In this document: piece after piece, positions 1 through 5,710 of the stretch
Numbering within the stretch: position 1 is the stretch's first letter
Layout of the letters: every line of letters starts with the position of its first letter
Source of the DNA: CAYSWH01 sp964434775
GTDB taxonomy: Bacteria > Patescibacteriota > JACMRA01
Length of the DNA: 7,988 bases
Direction: 5' to 3'
Assembly (NCBI GenBank): GCA_964434775.1
Contig: CAYSWH010000050.1
Coordinates: 1-7,988, forward strand
The notes under the pieces: generated by a model
What the model was told of the DNA's origin: nothing
The model's database searches: none
What the model saw: the letters and a program-made list of their open reading frames with translations, nothing else
Position numbers and translations under genes: made by a program

Positions 1-688
1 GTCCGGTGACATATTCGGCTTTTTCACTAGTTAACCAGGAAACCAATTCAGCAATCTCTTGGGGTTCGGCAAATCTCTTGGCGGGAATATTATTAATTAT
101 CTGCTCTCTATATTTTTCCGGAATGGCCTTTATCATGTCAGTTTCCACCATACCCGGAGCAATGGCGTTGACTGTTATTTTTTTTGCTGCCAACTCTAGA
201 GCCAGAGCTTTAGTAAAACCGATGACCCCGGCTTTAGCTGCAGAATAGTTTGTTTTTCCAAAAGCCCCCTGAACTCCGGCTACGGAGCTAAGATTGACTA
301 TTCTGCCCCACCGGTTCTCTACCATCGCCGGTAAAAAAGCACTTGTAAAATTGTAGAGACTCTTTAAATTCGTATTAATCACCTCATCCCAGGTTTCCTT
401 ATCCATTTTGGCAAAGGTCTTATCTTTCATTATTCCTGCATTATTGATTAAGATATCTACTCGGCTATATTTATTTAGTACCTCTGCGGCGATTGATTGT
501 GTTGTTTCGTAATCGTTCTGATCATTTTGATAAGAAAAGACACTACCAAAATTATTGGTTAATTCTTCAGCTTCTTGGCTGTGATTTAGGTAAGTAAAAA
601 TTACCATATGACCTTCAGAGGCTAGTTTTTCTACTACTGCCTTACCGATTCCTCGACTCCCTCCGGTAATAAAGACTACTTTGCTCAT
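1..688 (-). CDS. FabG/PhaB-like short-chain dehydrogenase/reductase, 3' end beyond window
   Basis: NAD(P)H-dependent short-chain reductase. 229 codons are visible from ATG at 686-688. The Rossmann motif TGGSRGIG is at residues 8-15, NNAG at 82-85, and the catalytic tetrad fits N107, S135, Y148 and K152 (the last two in NYSAAKAG), followed by PGMVETDM at 178-185. The visible end is ...YVTG, where family members normally continue for about a dozen residues (a VDGG-type tail), so only the extreme C-terminus is cut off. FabG reduces 3-oxoacyl-ACP in fatty acid synthesis; PhaB reduces acetoacetyl-CoA. The GKTNYSAAKAG and NRWGRIVN stretches recall PhaB as much as FabG, so I leave the substrate open. 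No other fatty acid or polyester gene is in view. It has its own promoter at 725-754 and no strong ribosome-binding site. Confidence 0.93.
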   Translation of the reverse strand, partial: MSKVVFITGGSRGIGKAVVEKLASEGHMVIFTYLNHSQEAEELTNNFGSVFSYQNDQNDYETTQSIAAEVLNKYSRVDILINNAGIMKDKTFAKMDKETWDEVINTNLKSLYNFTSAFLPAMVENRWGRIVNLSSVAGVQGAFGKTNYSAAKAGVIGFTKALALELAAKKITVNAIAPGMVETDMIKAIPEKYREQIINNIPAKRFAEPQEIAELVSWLTSEKAEYVTG

Positions 689-724
689 AAATTCATTTCT
701 CAATATCAAAATATACTAATTAAA

Positions 725-754
725 ATAGTAAACAAGAAAAAGCAAATCGGTCAA
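725..754 (-). promoter_or_regulatory. Sigma70-type promoter of the FabG/PhaB-like gene
   Basis: On the minus strand a TTGACC -35 box (749-754) is followed after 18 bases by TACTAT (725-730). The predicted start is near 718, giving a leader of about 30 nt before the ATG at 688. The -10 box matches consensus at only four of six positions, so this is a moderate call. Confidence 0.5.
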
Positions 755-957
755 ACGAAATTAGTACAGCTTAAGAAAATAAATCACATAATTATAAATT
801 TGAATTAGTTTGGGAAAAAATTTTACTGCATTTTTGAAGGATAGAAAGCAAAAGTCCTTGGTATTCATAAATAAGAAGAAAAGTCTGTATTTTGTAATTA
901 TTCTGATTTAATTTAGTTGAAAAAATACTTTTGAGTATAGTGAAATACATTTTTTCC
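755..957. other. AT-rich intergenic stretch, nothing recognised
   Basis: Between the reductase promoter and the end of the putative structured RNA I see no credible coding region on either strand, no repeat and no RNA family signature. An open frame on the minus strand starts inside the RNA terminator and reads through low-complexity sequence, so it is not counted as a gene. Confidence 0.5.
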
Positions 958-983
958 AAAAGAAAAAGGGGCGTCAAACCCCT
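958..983 (-). terminator. Intrinsic terminator of the candidate RNA
   Basis: On the minus strand AGGGG (983-979), a seven-base loop and CCCCT (971-967) are followed by a T-tract interrupted by one C (967-958). A longer competing stem also exists: GGGG (1012-1009) plus GTCAA (1006-1002) can pair with TTGAC (977-973) and the same CCCC. Either way the T-run follows directly. On the plus strand only five A residues follow, so it works in one direction. Confidence 0.75.
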
Positions 984-1311
984 AAAAACCATTATTTTGG
1001 ATTGACAACCCCTTTGTTAGGTAAAATCAATCGTGGCAGTTCGTGGCGCTATAAAATAATGCCACAGACTATCATCAACTAACATTTACCTAAATTTGGC
1101 ACCGATACGACCATAGTGCTTCACCCATCCCATTTTTTTGTTTTTGAATTGACAAATTTTTGTTTTTGTTTTTTCATGATGTAGCATATCGGTGGCATAC
1201 ATCAACAAGAACAGGTGAATAGAAAAACCAGCGTTTATGTAACATAAACCACTGTTTACACTACCTTTTCTATTAGGCCGGTCGTTTGGTGGTTAGGTTT
1301 TTGTACCTAAC
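960..1311 (-). ncRNA. Candidate structured non-coding RNA of about 350 nt, family unknown
   Basis: This is an independent minus-strand transcription unit. A promoter with 17-base spacing places the start at G1311, and a GC hairpin with a T-run ends it near 960. The predicted RNA opens with a perfect hairpin (GTTAGGT 1311-1305 with ACCTAAC 1298-1292). A second hairpin follows, GTTTATG/CATAAAC around 1232-1248, extended by CAGT/GCTG with a G-U pair that on the plus strand would be an A-C mismatch; this favours the minus strand. A third (1203-1178) has a loop matching 1107-1100 as a pseudoknot. TTAGGTAAA (1093-1085) pairs with TTTACCTAA (1025-1017), enclosing a GTGGC/GCCAC hairpin. I find no hallmarks of tmRNA, RNase P RNA, SRP RNA or 6S RNA. 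Two tiny frames (38 codons at 1086-1202, then 22 codons at 1017-1085 in the same frame) lie inside and could instead mean a small mRNA. Existence of a transcript is fairly likely; function is unknown. Confidence 0.6.
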
Positions 1312-1317
1312 TTTTTA

Positions 1318-1346
1318 AGTATATACCTATTTTTTAGTGTGGTCAA
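1318..1346 (-). promoter_or_regulatory. Sigma70-type promoter for the candidate RNA
   Basis: On the minus strand TTGACC (1346-1341) is separated by exactly 17 bases from TATACT (1323-1318). Each box matches consensus at five of six positions. The seventh base after the -10 box is G1311, which is also the first base of a perfect hairpin. Promoter, start and hairpin therefore line up. Confidence 0.7.
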
Positions 1347-1707
1347 GAAATTTTGTGTTTTAACCAATTAAGTGTTCTTACGAAGGCACTTTTTTATTGT
1401 TAAAATAAGTGTTTTAACTGTTTTTTTGTAAGTACAATTTTTTTAAGTAACACTTACGTATAATAATCTTGATAAGCTTTATTGGAAAATTTTTGGAATT
1501 TTTTAATGCTGACCACTCTTTTTAAAAAAGCGTGATAAGGGATTCTCTTTGTTTCAAAGAAGATTAGCCGGTATTTAGCTACACCTCAATAGCTTAAAAA
1601 AAATCAATTGATGATTCGCTGTTTTTATTAGTTTATAATTAATTGAACTTGAGATCTACAAAATTGATAAAATCTAATATTTAGGCTCTTAATTACCCGC
1701 TAATTCG
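1347..1707. other. AT-rich intergenic block with several inverted repeats and T-runs
   Basis: No coding frame of note. AGTGTGGTCA (1336-1345) is complementary at nine of ten positions to TGACCACTCT (1510-1519). Inside are AAGTG/CACTT (1370-1391, then six T), a perfect GTTAAAA/TTTTAAC hairpin (1399-1418, then seven T at 1421-1427) and TAAGTGTT/AACACTTA (1406-1413 with 1449-1456). A TATAAT lies at 1459-1464 without a good -35 box, and TCTTTG/CAAAGA forms a hairpin at 1546-1560. This could be a second structured transcript, tandem terminators, or just AT-rich sequence. Confidence 0.35.
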
Positions 1708-1736
1708 TTGACAGAGAAGAAAAACTTAATTACAAT
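1708..1736 (+). promoter_or_regulatory. Strong sigma70-type promoter of the Asp-box lipoprotein gene
   Basis: A consensus TTGACA (1708-1713), a 17-base spacer and TACAAT (1731-1736, five of six) form the best promoter in the window. The predicted start is near 1743, only about six bases before the ATG at 1749, so the mRNA would be leaderless or nearly so. Confidence 0.8.
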
Positions 1737-1748
1737 AAAGTTAGATAT

Positions 1749-3125
1749 ATGAAGGAATCACTAGAAAAATTACGTCATAACTCAACAGTTAGGCGGGTTG
1801 TAATGATAATGGTAACCTCTTTTGCAATTTTATCTACGGCGGCTTCTTGTAGCTTGCCGGGAATACCGCAAATCCAGCCTCCCGGAAGTGATCAAATTTT
1901 GGGTGTTCTTAAGAAACAACCGGAAAAAGACTTTTTTGTAAAAGCCAATGCCGTGGAAAGAAATGAGGGAGATCCGAACATTGACGGTCTTACCGAAGCT
2001 TCTACCACAAAAATTGTCAGGGCAGACAAAGACACTTTTTACATTTCTACAATCGGAAAGGGTTTATACAAATCTGAAAACGGAGGAATTCTTTGGGATC
2101 GGAAGTTTGTCTTGGATACTAGTAGTACTAAAGAAGATGAAAGAGAGAGAAATGAAGAAATCTTGGAAAAAGTCCAAAGAGATAGCTCTTTCAAGATTAG
2201 AGATATATTGGTAAACCCAACGGACAAAAGCATTATCTATGTTTCCGGAAACATGGAAGATATCGGGAAAATTTATAAATCCAAAGACGGAGGAGATAGT
2301 TTTGACGAGATTTATACTGAGTCGGAAGAAAAAACCGATGTAAGATTTTTAGAGATAGACGAGAATAATCCGCGTATTGTTTTTGCCGGTTTGGAACAAA
2401 ATGCTATTATAAAAAGTGAAGATGCCGGCAGAACATGGAAAAGACTTGGGCTTTTTGACGATGATATTGTGGATTTAGATTTTTCTCCGGAATTTGATAA
2501 CTCACTGGTGGTTGGTTTGCAAGAAAACGGGATAGCGGTATCCGCTGATTATGGAGAAACCTGGGAAATCAGAAGATTTCTACGATCCCAGACTCCTGAC
2601 GGTAATTACGAACCCGGGAGCGATTTGCAAAGAGCTTACGATTCAGTTTATCCTGAAAAGAGTGCCACCGGTCTAATTAACAGTAGACTGAAAGGAAAAA
2701 GTAAATATTTGGATGAATACGAACAAGTTTTGGTGGTTAGCCCCAGTGCCAGAAAAGATGCTCAAGGAAGCTTCACTCAGGCTCCCTGGATTGTAATCGC
2801 CGAAGGAGAAATCTGGATCTCCGAAAATATTTTTACTCAACCCTTGAGACAAGTATTCCTGCCGGTGGAAGACACCGAGTACGACCTCTTGGATGTGGAA
2901 TACGACCCTATTTTAGGCATTGATCGAATTATCGTCAGCGTAGACAACAAACTCTATGAAAGCAAGGATCGCGGAATCACCTGGGAAGCCAACGACAAAG
3001 TCAGACTCCAAGAAGAAATCGGCAACATCTCTCAAATTCTAATAGATGAGGAAGACAACGAAGTGGTTTACCTAACCTTGGTTAAAGACAGCCTCAGAAG
3101 AGTCAGAGGGTTGATTAATTTTTAA
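1749..3125 (+). CDS. Secreted lipoprotein with Asp-box (BNR/sortilin-type) beta-propeller repeats
   Basis: 458 residues. The N-terminus has basic residues, a hydrophobic stretch (about 17-33) and a lipobox-like AASC with C34 as the likely lipidated cysteine, so the mature protein should be tethered outside the membrane. Five Asp-box motifs of the S-x-D-x-G-x-x-W type are visible: SENGGILW 109-116, SKDGGDSF 178-185, SEDAGRTW 223-230, SADYGETW 265-272 and SKDRGITW 405-412. Such motifs mark beta-hairpin turns in sialidase-, sortilin- and Ycf48-like propellers. The gap between the fourth and fifth boxes probably hides one or two degenerate blades. No catalytic residues are evident, so a binding or scaffold role is more likely than an enzyme; Ycf48-like assembly factors are the nearest analogy I can offer. 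The start is fixed by the promoter at 1708-1736, which leaves no room for a Shine-Dalgarno site. It stands alone. Confidence 0.85.
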   Translation: MKESLEKLRHNSTVRRVVMIMVTSFAILSTAASCSLPGIPQIQPPGSDQILGVLKKQPEKDFFVKANAVERNEGDPNIDGLTEASTTKIVRADKDTFYISTIGKGLYKSENGGILWDRKFVLDTSSTKEDERERNEEILEKVQRDSSFKIRDILVNPTDKSIIYVSGNMEDIGKIYKSKDGGDSFDEIYTESEEKTDVRFLEIDENNPRIVFAGLEQNAIIKSEDAGRTWKRLGLFDDDIVDLDFSPEFDNSLVVGLQENGIAVSADYGETWEIRRFLRSQTPDGNYEPGSDLQRAYDSVYPEKSATGLINSRLKGKSKYLDEYEQVLVVSPSARKDAQGSFTQAPWIVIAEGEIWISENIFTQPLRQVFLPVEDTEYDLLDVEYDPILGIDRIIVSVDNKLYESKDRGITWEANDKVRLQEEIGNISQILIDEEDNEVVYLTLVKDSLRRVRGLINF

Positions 3126-3160
3126 TTATCGTTAATTAGTCATTATAATCTTTTGAAGAT

Positions 3161-3292
3161 ATGAAAATTGAAGCTAAATTCAGATTAGTTAAAAATTATT
3201 TTGAGATTAATTTAATGAACTATGTGTTGAACACCGGTATTGTTAATGAAAATAGTGAGTATAGAGAAGAAAAGAGTTCTAAATTAATATAA
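3161..3292 (+). CDS. Doubtful small ORF, 43 residues, no recognised function
   Basis: ATG at 3161 opens 43 codons ending in TAA, 35 bases after the lipoprotein stop and on the same strand. The product begins MKIEAKFRLVKNYFEINL, is charged and has no membrane segment or known motif. There is no clear ribosome-binding site. Its stop codon abuts the stop of the equally doubtful minus-strand ORF. It may be a small co-transcribed protein or a chance frame. Confidence 0.25.
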   Translation: MKIEAKFRLVKNYFEINLMNYVLNTGIVNENSEYREEKSSKLI

Positions 3293-3487
3293 TTAAATTT
3301 GGATTTGCTTTTCAAAGTCAACCATAACTTCCTTTATAGCCTCACCTTTTAGATTACTTCCGTTTTCTCCAACTATTCTTTGAACTGATTCTGAATGATA
3401 CAGTCTATCCGAATATAACCTACACACACTTGTCATGGTGAACTTGTTTTGGTATCTCTTCCAATAGATCCTGAAATTAATCCCCAC
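3293..3487 (-). CDS. Doubtful small ORF, up to 64 residues, possibly a gene remnant
   Basis: The frame runs from ATG at 3487 or, more plausibly, ATG at 3436 (47 residues) to TAA at 3293-3295. The C-terminal half reads as a plausible soluble helix (...EAIKEVMVDFEKQIQI) but matches no family I know. The longer version starts inside the left arm of the palindromic repeat at 3466-3597, so the repeat may have cut into an older gene. No promoter or ribosome-binding site is evident. Confidence 0.22.
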   Translation of the reverse strand: MGINFRIYWKRYQNKFTMTSVCRLYSDRLYHSESVQRIVGENGSNLKGEAIKEVMVDFEKQIQI

Positions 3488-3600
3488 AACGCGCTAGCCC
3501 CTGTTGGTATCAAACCCCAGGGCAAGCCCTAGACCCGAAACAATGTTTCGGACCCCGCCGCAAGCGGCGAGGTATTTGATACGAATAAATTCAGGATGAC
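3466..3600. repeat. Nested palindromic repeat element with three perfect hairpins
   Basis: The outer arms are ATCCTGAA (3468-3475) and TTCAGGAT (3590-3597). A second inverted pair lies inside: GTATCAAA (3507-3514) and TTTGATAC (3575-3582). Between them three hairpins sit in a row: AGGGC-aa-GCCCT (3519-3530), CCGAAACA-a-TGTTTCGG (3535-3551) and CGCCGC-aa-GCGGCG (3556-3569). The fold would be a cloverleaf-like structure on a double stem. The GC content is far above the surrounding DNA. Nothing in it codes for protein. It resembles REP, MITE or Rickettsia-type palindromic elements, which are dispersed in multiple copies, but only one copy is visible here. Confidence 0.8.
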
Positions 3601-3862
3601 CACTTGGCAAGAGACGGAGTAGAATTTGGAAATGTCTAGGTTTGAGAGGGGTTAGCTATAATTTGATAAAGGACTAGAAACACTCAGAAGGTTTTTACCA
3701 GATTCGAGTCCACTCTCTTTTACATCAAAAGGTCCCGCAGTAAATTTTGAGTTAATTGGAAAATATAGGGTATACAATAGACAGTTGTTGGCTTGCTAAT
3801 TATAATTAGGGCTTGTTAAGTTTAAAATTATGAACTCAACCTACAAAACTTTTTTTCTGCTT
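3601..3862. other. Intergenic stretch without a recognised gene
   Basis: There is no start-to-stop frame of note. Two start-less open frames overlap in antisense (about 39 codons on plus and 47 on minus, roughly 3660-3800), which could be remnants or chance. A perfect 14-base palindrome, CTAATTATAATTAG, lies at 3796-3809 between two GGCTTG/GGGCTTG direct repeats, downstream of the murT-like stop. No terminator with a T-run is visible for that gene. Confidence 0.4.
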
Positions 3863-5167
3863 CTAAAACCCCTTATGGTTTATCGACTTTAGCTCAACGA
3901 CTTCGCCGATTTTTTTACGCAGGTCCAAAAGAGCAGTGTAGGTGCAGAGAATGACGGTTTCATGAGAGGGTGAGTTTTTGATGGTGTCCAAAATATCTTC
4001 GTAAGTTTCCAGATAATTTGACAGAGTTACTTCCGCTTCGGCGTACTCCAGTCTAAGGAGCATGTCCAGGCCTCTAGTGCCGCCTGTGTTTGTCTGATCC
4101 AATTTTTGATTAGCAATAAACTCTTCGAGGTTAACATCCCAGAGCCAAGAAACGTCCTTGCCGTCGGCGATTCTATCGTTAATCAACACAATCAAGTGAA
4201 ATCTCTTATTCTTATAAATCTGTTGCAGATAAGAAAGGACTTGGTTAAAACCGGCCGGATTTTTGACTAACATAAGAGAGACTTTTTTGTCATAAATTTC
4301 TACCTGCTCACCGCGTCCGAAAACCGCTTCAAAATTGTTTACCGAATCCAATATTTTATCGCCAAACCTAGGATAGGCAGTGGAAACAGCGGCTAAGATA
4401 TTGTACAGATTAAAGACTCCCGGTAATTTGGTACTGATTTGCCCGATTTCTTGTCCATCATTTTGGATGTTTATAAACTGAGTTAATTCCTTCAAACTAT
4501 AATTATCTCCGACATATTCTTCTGTAAAACTTTGCTTCTCATAATCACTTTGCTCAAAATTAGGTTTCAATTTTTCTTCGATGCTTAGACCAAAACCGGT
4601 AATCTTGTCCTCTGGATAATCAACCAAACACTCTTGTAACTTTCGATCATCCTGATTTAGATAAACGTGCGGATTGGAAATTTCCAAGGTTTTTTTAAAA
4701 AAGGAAACCGTCTTGTCCACCTCTCCGTAAGCATCCAGCTGGTCTCTAAAAACATTGGTTAAAATTAACTTGTCTGCTTGGATATATTTAGAAAGGGTAG
4801 GGAGGGTGGCTTCCTCAACTTCCATAATCAAAACCTTAGCCCTACTTCTACCCAAAAAATCCAAATTCTGAAGTAAACTACTGGCAATTCCCCGAAAAAT
4901 ATTTGCTCCTCCGCGATTGGTACAGACTTTGATTCCTTGAGATTCGTACATGGAAACCAAGAGAGCTCTGGTAGTTGTTTTTCCGTTGGTTCCGCTAAGG
5001 TAGATCTTTTCTTCAAAATCCCGATTTAGAGGAGCAATTAACCATTTAAAATGCAATTCCAAATACATTCCGGGTAAACTGGTACCGCTACCCTTTCCTA
5101 GAGATTTGCTAACTAAGGTTAGGATTTTGGCTAGCCATGAATATTTGAGTAGAAGAAGACGAGTCAT
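3863..5167 (-). CDS. murT: MurT-like Mur ligase family protein (DUF1727), zinc ribbon missing
   Basis: 434 residues. In Gram-positive bacteria MurT works with the glutaminase GatD to amidate the D-Glu of lipid II to D-isoglutamine. Here the ATP-binding P-loop SGTNGKTTT is at 58-66, the TNVFRDQLDAYGE Mur-ligase region at 137-149, LPGVFNLYN at 248-256, and the MurT-specific C-terminal domain carries KNPAGFN (302-308), the INDRIADGKDVSW block (329-341) and GGTRGLDMLLRL (362-373). These match Staphylococcus MurT as I remember it. The region that holds four zinc-binding cysteines in that protein (here about 190-245) contains no cysteine at all. No gatD lies on either side: the downstream side is gene-poor and the upstream side is secE. 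Start at ATG 5167 with no Shine-Dalgarno; stop TAG. Confidence 0.88.
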   Translation of the reverse strand: MTRLLLLKYSWLAKILTLVSKSLGKGSGTSLPGMYLELHFKWLIAPLNRDFEEKIYLSGTNGKTTTRALLVSMYESQGIKVCTNRGGANIFRGIASSLLQNLDFLGRSRAKVLIMEVEEATLPTLSKYIQADKLILTNVFRDQLDAYGEVDKTVSFFKKTLEISNPHVYLNQDDRKLQECLVDYPEDKITGFGLSIEEKLKPNFEQSDYEKQSFTEEYVGDNYSLKELTQFINIQNDGQEIGQISTKLPGVFNLYNILAAVSTAYPRFGDKILDSVNNFEAVFGRGEQVEIYDKKVSLMLVKNPAGFNQVLSYLQQIYKNKRFHLIVLINDRIADGKDVSWLWDVNLEEFIANQKLDQTNTGGTRGLDMLLRLEYAEAEVTLSNYLETYEDILDTIKNSPSHETVILCTYTALLDLRKKIGEVVELKSINHKGF

Positions 5168-5196
5168 ATTATTAATACTTTTGATTATAAAAAAGG

Positions 5197-5223
5197 ATTA
5201 TACAAAACAATTATTTTTGGCAA
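5197..5223 (-). promoter_or_regulatory. Probable promoter of the murT-like gene
   Basis: On the minus strand a perfect TATAAT (5202-5197) lies 15 bases after TTGCCA (5223-5218). The spacer is shorter than usual; the -10 box carries most of the weight. The predicted leader is about 20-25 nt and has no ribosome-binding site. It sits back to back with the secE promoter. Confidence 0.45.
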
Positions 5224-5241
5224 AGATATACTAACTTATTC

Positions 5242-5271
5242 TTGACAAGAAAGCACTTCTTGTGGTAGTTT
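5242..5271 (+). promoter_or_regulatory. Promoter of the secE-nusG operon
   Basis: TTGACA (5242-5247) is followed by an 18-base spacer and TAGTTT (5266-5271), preceded by TG at 5263-5264 as in an extended -10 box. The predicted start near 5278 means that the in-frame TTG at 5270 lies upstream of the transcript, which is why ATG 5297 is chosen as the secE start. Confidence 0.6.
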
Positions 5272-5296
5272 GAAAGGACTAAAATACAAATTTTAC

Positions 5297-5710
5297 ATGG
5301 CAATTACCAGAAAAAAAGAGGACAGTCTAGTTGAAACAGGCCTTACCGGAAAAAAAATGGCTGATGTTAAATCCACCGGCAAGGATGAGAAAAAAGGTGA
5401 TTCACCAGATCCAAAGCCCAAAGATTCTCTCAAAGGTGGACTGAAAAAAAAGAAAGTCGCCAGTTTCTTACGAACTACAATTGAAGAGTTAAAAAAAGTA
5501 GAATGGCCAACTTTTAATTACACCATGAAAAATACGGTGATAATAATTATTTTTACTTTGGTGTTTTCTTCTGCTCTGGGTCTTTTTGAGCACGGGATGA
5601 CCTCTAGTGTAAAATTTGTAGCTTGTACAACTCCTGAAGGTAGTAACCAACCAATCGGAGATTGCCTAAATGAATTTAGAGACCAACTACTATTTCAAAT
5701 TGATGAGTAA
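5297..5710 (+). CDS. secE: SecE, preprotein translocase subunit
   Basis: 137 residues from ATG 5297. SecE clamps SecY in the SecYEG protein-export channel. The hallmark amphipathic helix FLRTTIEELKKVEWPT is at 57-72, followed by a single membrane helix at about 79-97. The N-terminal 50 residues are a lysine-rich, low-complexity cytoplasmic extension. After the membrane helix some 40 residues remain, containing two cysteines (C110 and C123); single-span SecE proteins usually end soon after the helix, so this extracytoplasmic tail is unusual. An upstream TTG at 5270 would add nine residues but overlaps the -10 box. The stop overlaps the nusG start by 8 bases, so the two are co-translated. Confidence 0.93.
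   Translation: MAITRKKEDSLVETGLTGKKMADVKSTGKDEKKGDSPDPKPKDSLKGGLKKKKVASFLRTTIEELKKVEWPTFNYTMKNTVIIIIFTLVFSSALGLFEHGMTSSVKFVACTTPEGSNQPIGDCLNEFRDQLLFQIDE

Noticed and set aside
6..248. 80-codon plus-strand open frame opposite the reductase
   Set aside because: It is the antisense shadow of the well-supported FabG/PhaB-like gene.
792..992. 66-codon minus-strand open frame in the intergenic block
   Set aside because: It starts within the terminator of the candidate RNA, is low-complexity and AT-driven, and has no promoter or ribosome-binding site.
1002..1031. TTGACA at 1002-1007 as a plus-strand promoter
   Set aside because: The only -10-like hexamer, TAAAAT at 1022, is just 14 bases away, and the TTGAC bases are better explained as a terminator stem arm on the other strand.
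1017..1202. Two tandem minus-strand mini-ORFs (38 and 22 residues, joined as TAAATG in one frame)
   Set aside because: They lie in the candidate RNA, the lysine-rich part merely reflects T-rich plus-strand DNA, and there is no ribosome-binding site or known motif. Mentioned in the RNA entry as an alternative.
1292..1316. GTTAGGT/ACCTAAC hairpin plus five T as a plus-strand terminator
   Set aside because: It could terminate a plus-strand transcript, but no plus-strand promoter or gene precedes it; as the 5' hairpin of the minus-strand RNA it fits better.
3690..3720. GATTCGAGTCC, resembling a tRNA T-arm
   Set aside because: The flanking bases do not form the five-pair T-stem, and no anticodon arm or convincing acceptor stem can be built around it.
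5270..5296. TTG start for secE nine codons upstream
   Set aside because: It overlaps the -10 box of the secE promoter and would lie upstream of the predicted transcript start.
5670..5702. Upstream ATG for nusG
   Set aside because: It would extend the overlap with secE to about 40 bases; ATG 5703 gives the common short stop-start overlap.
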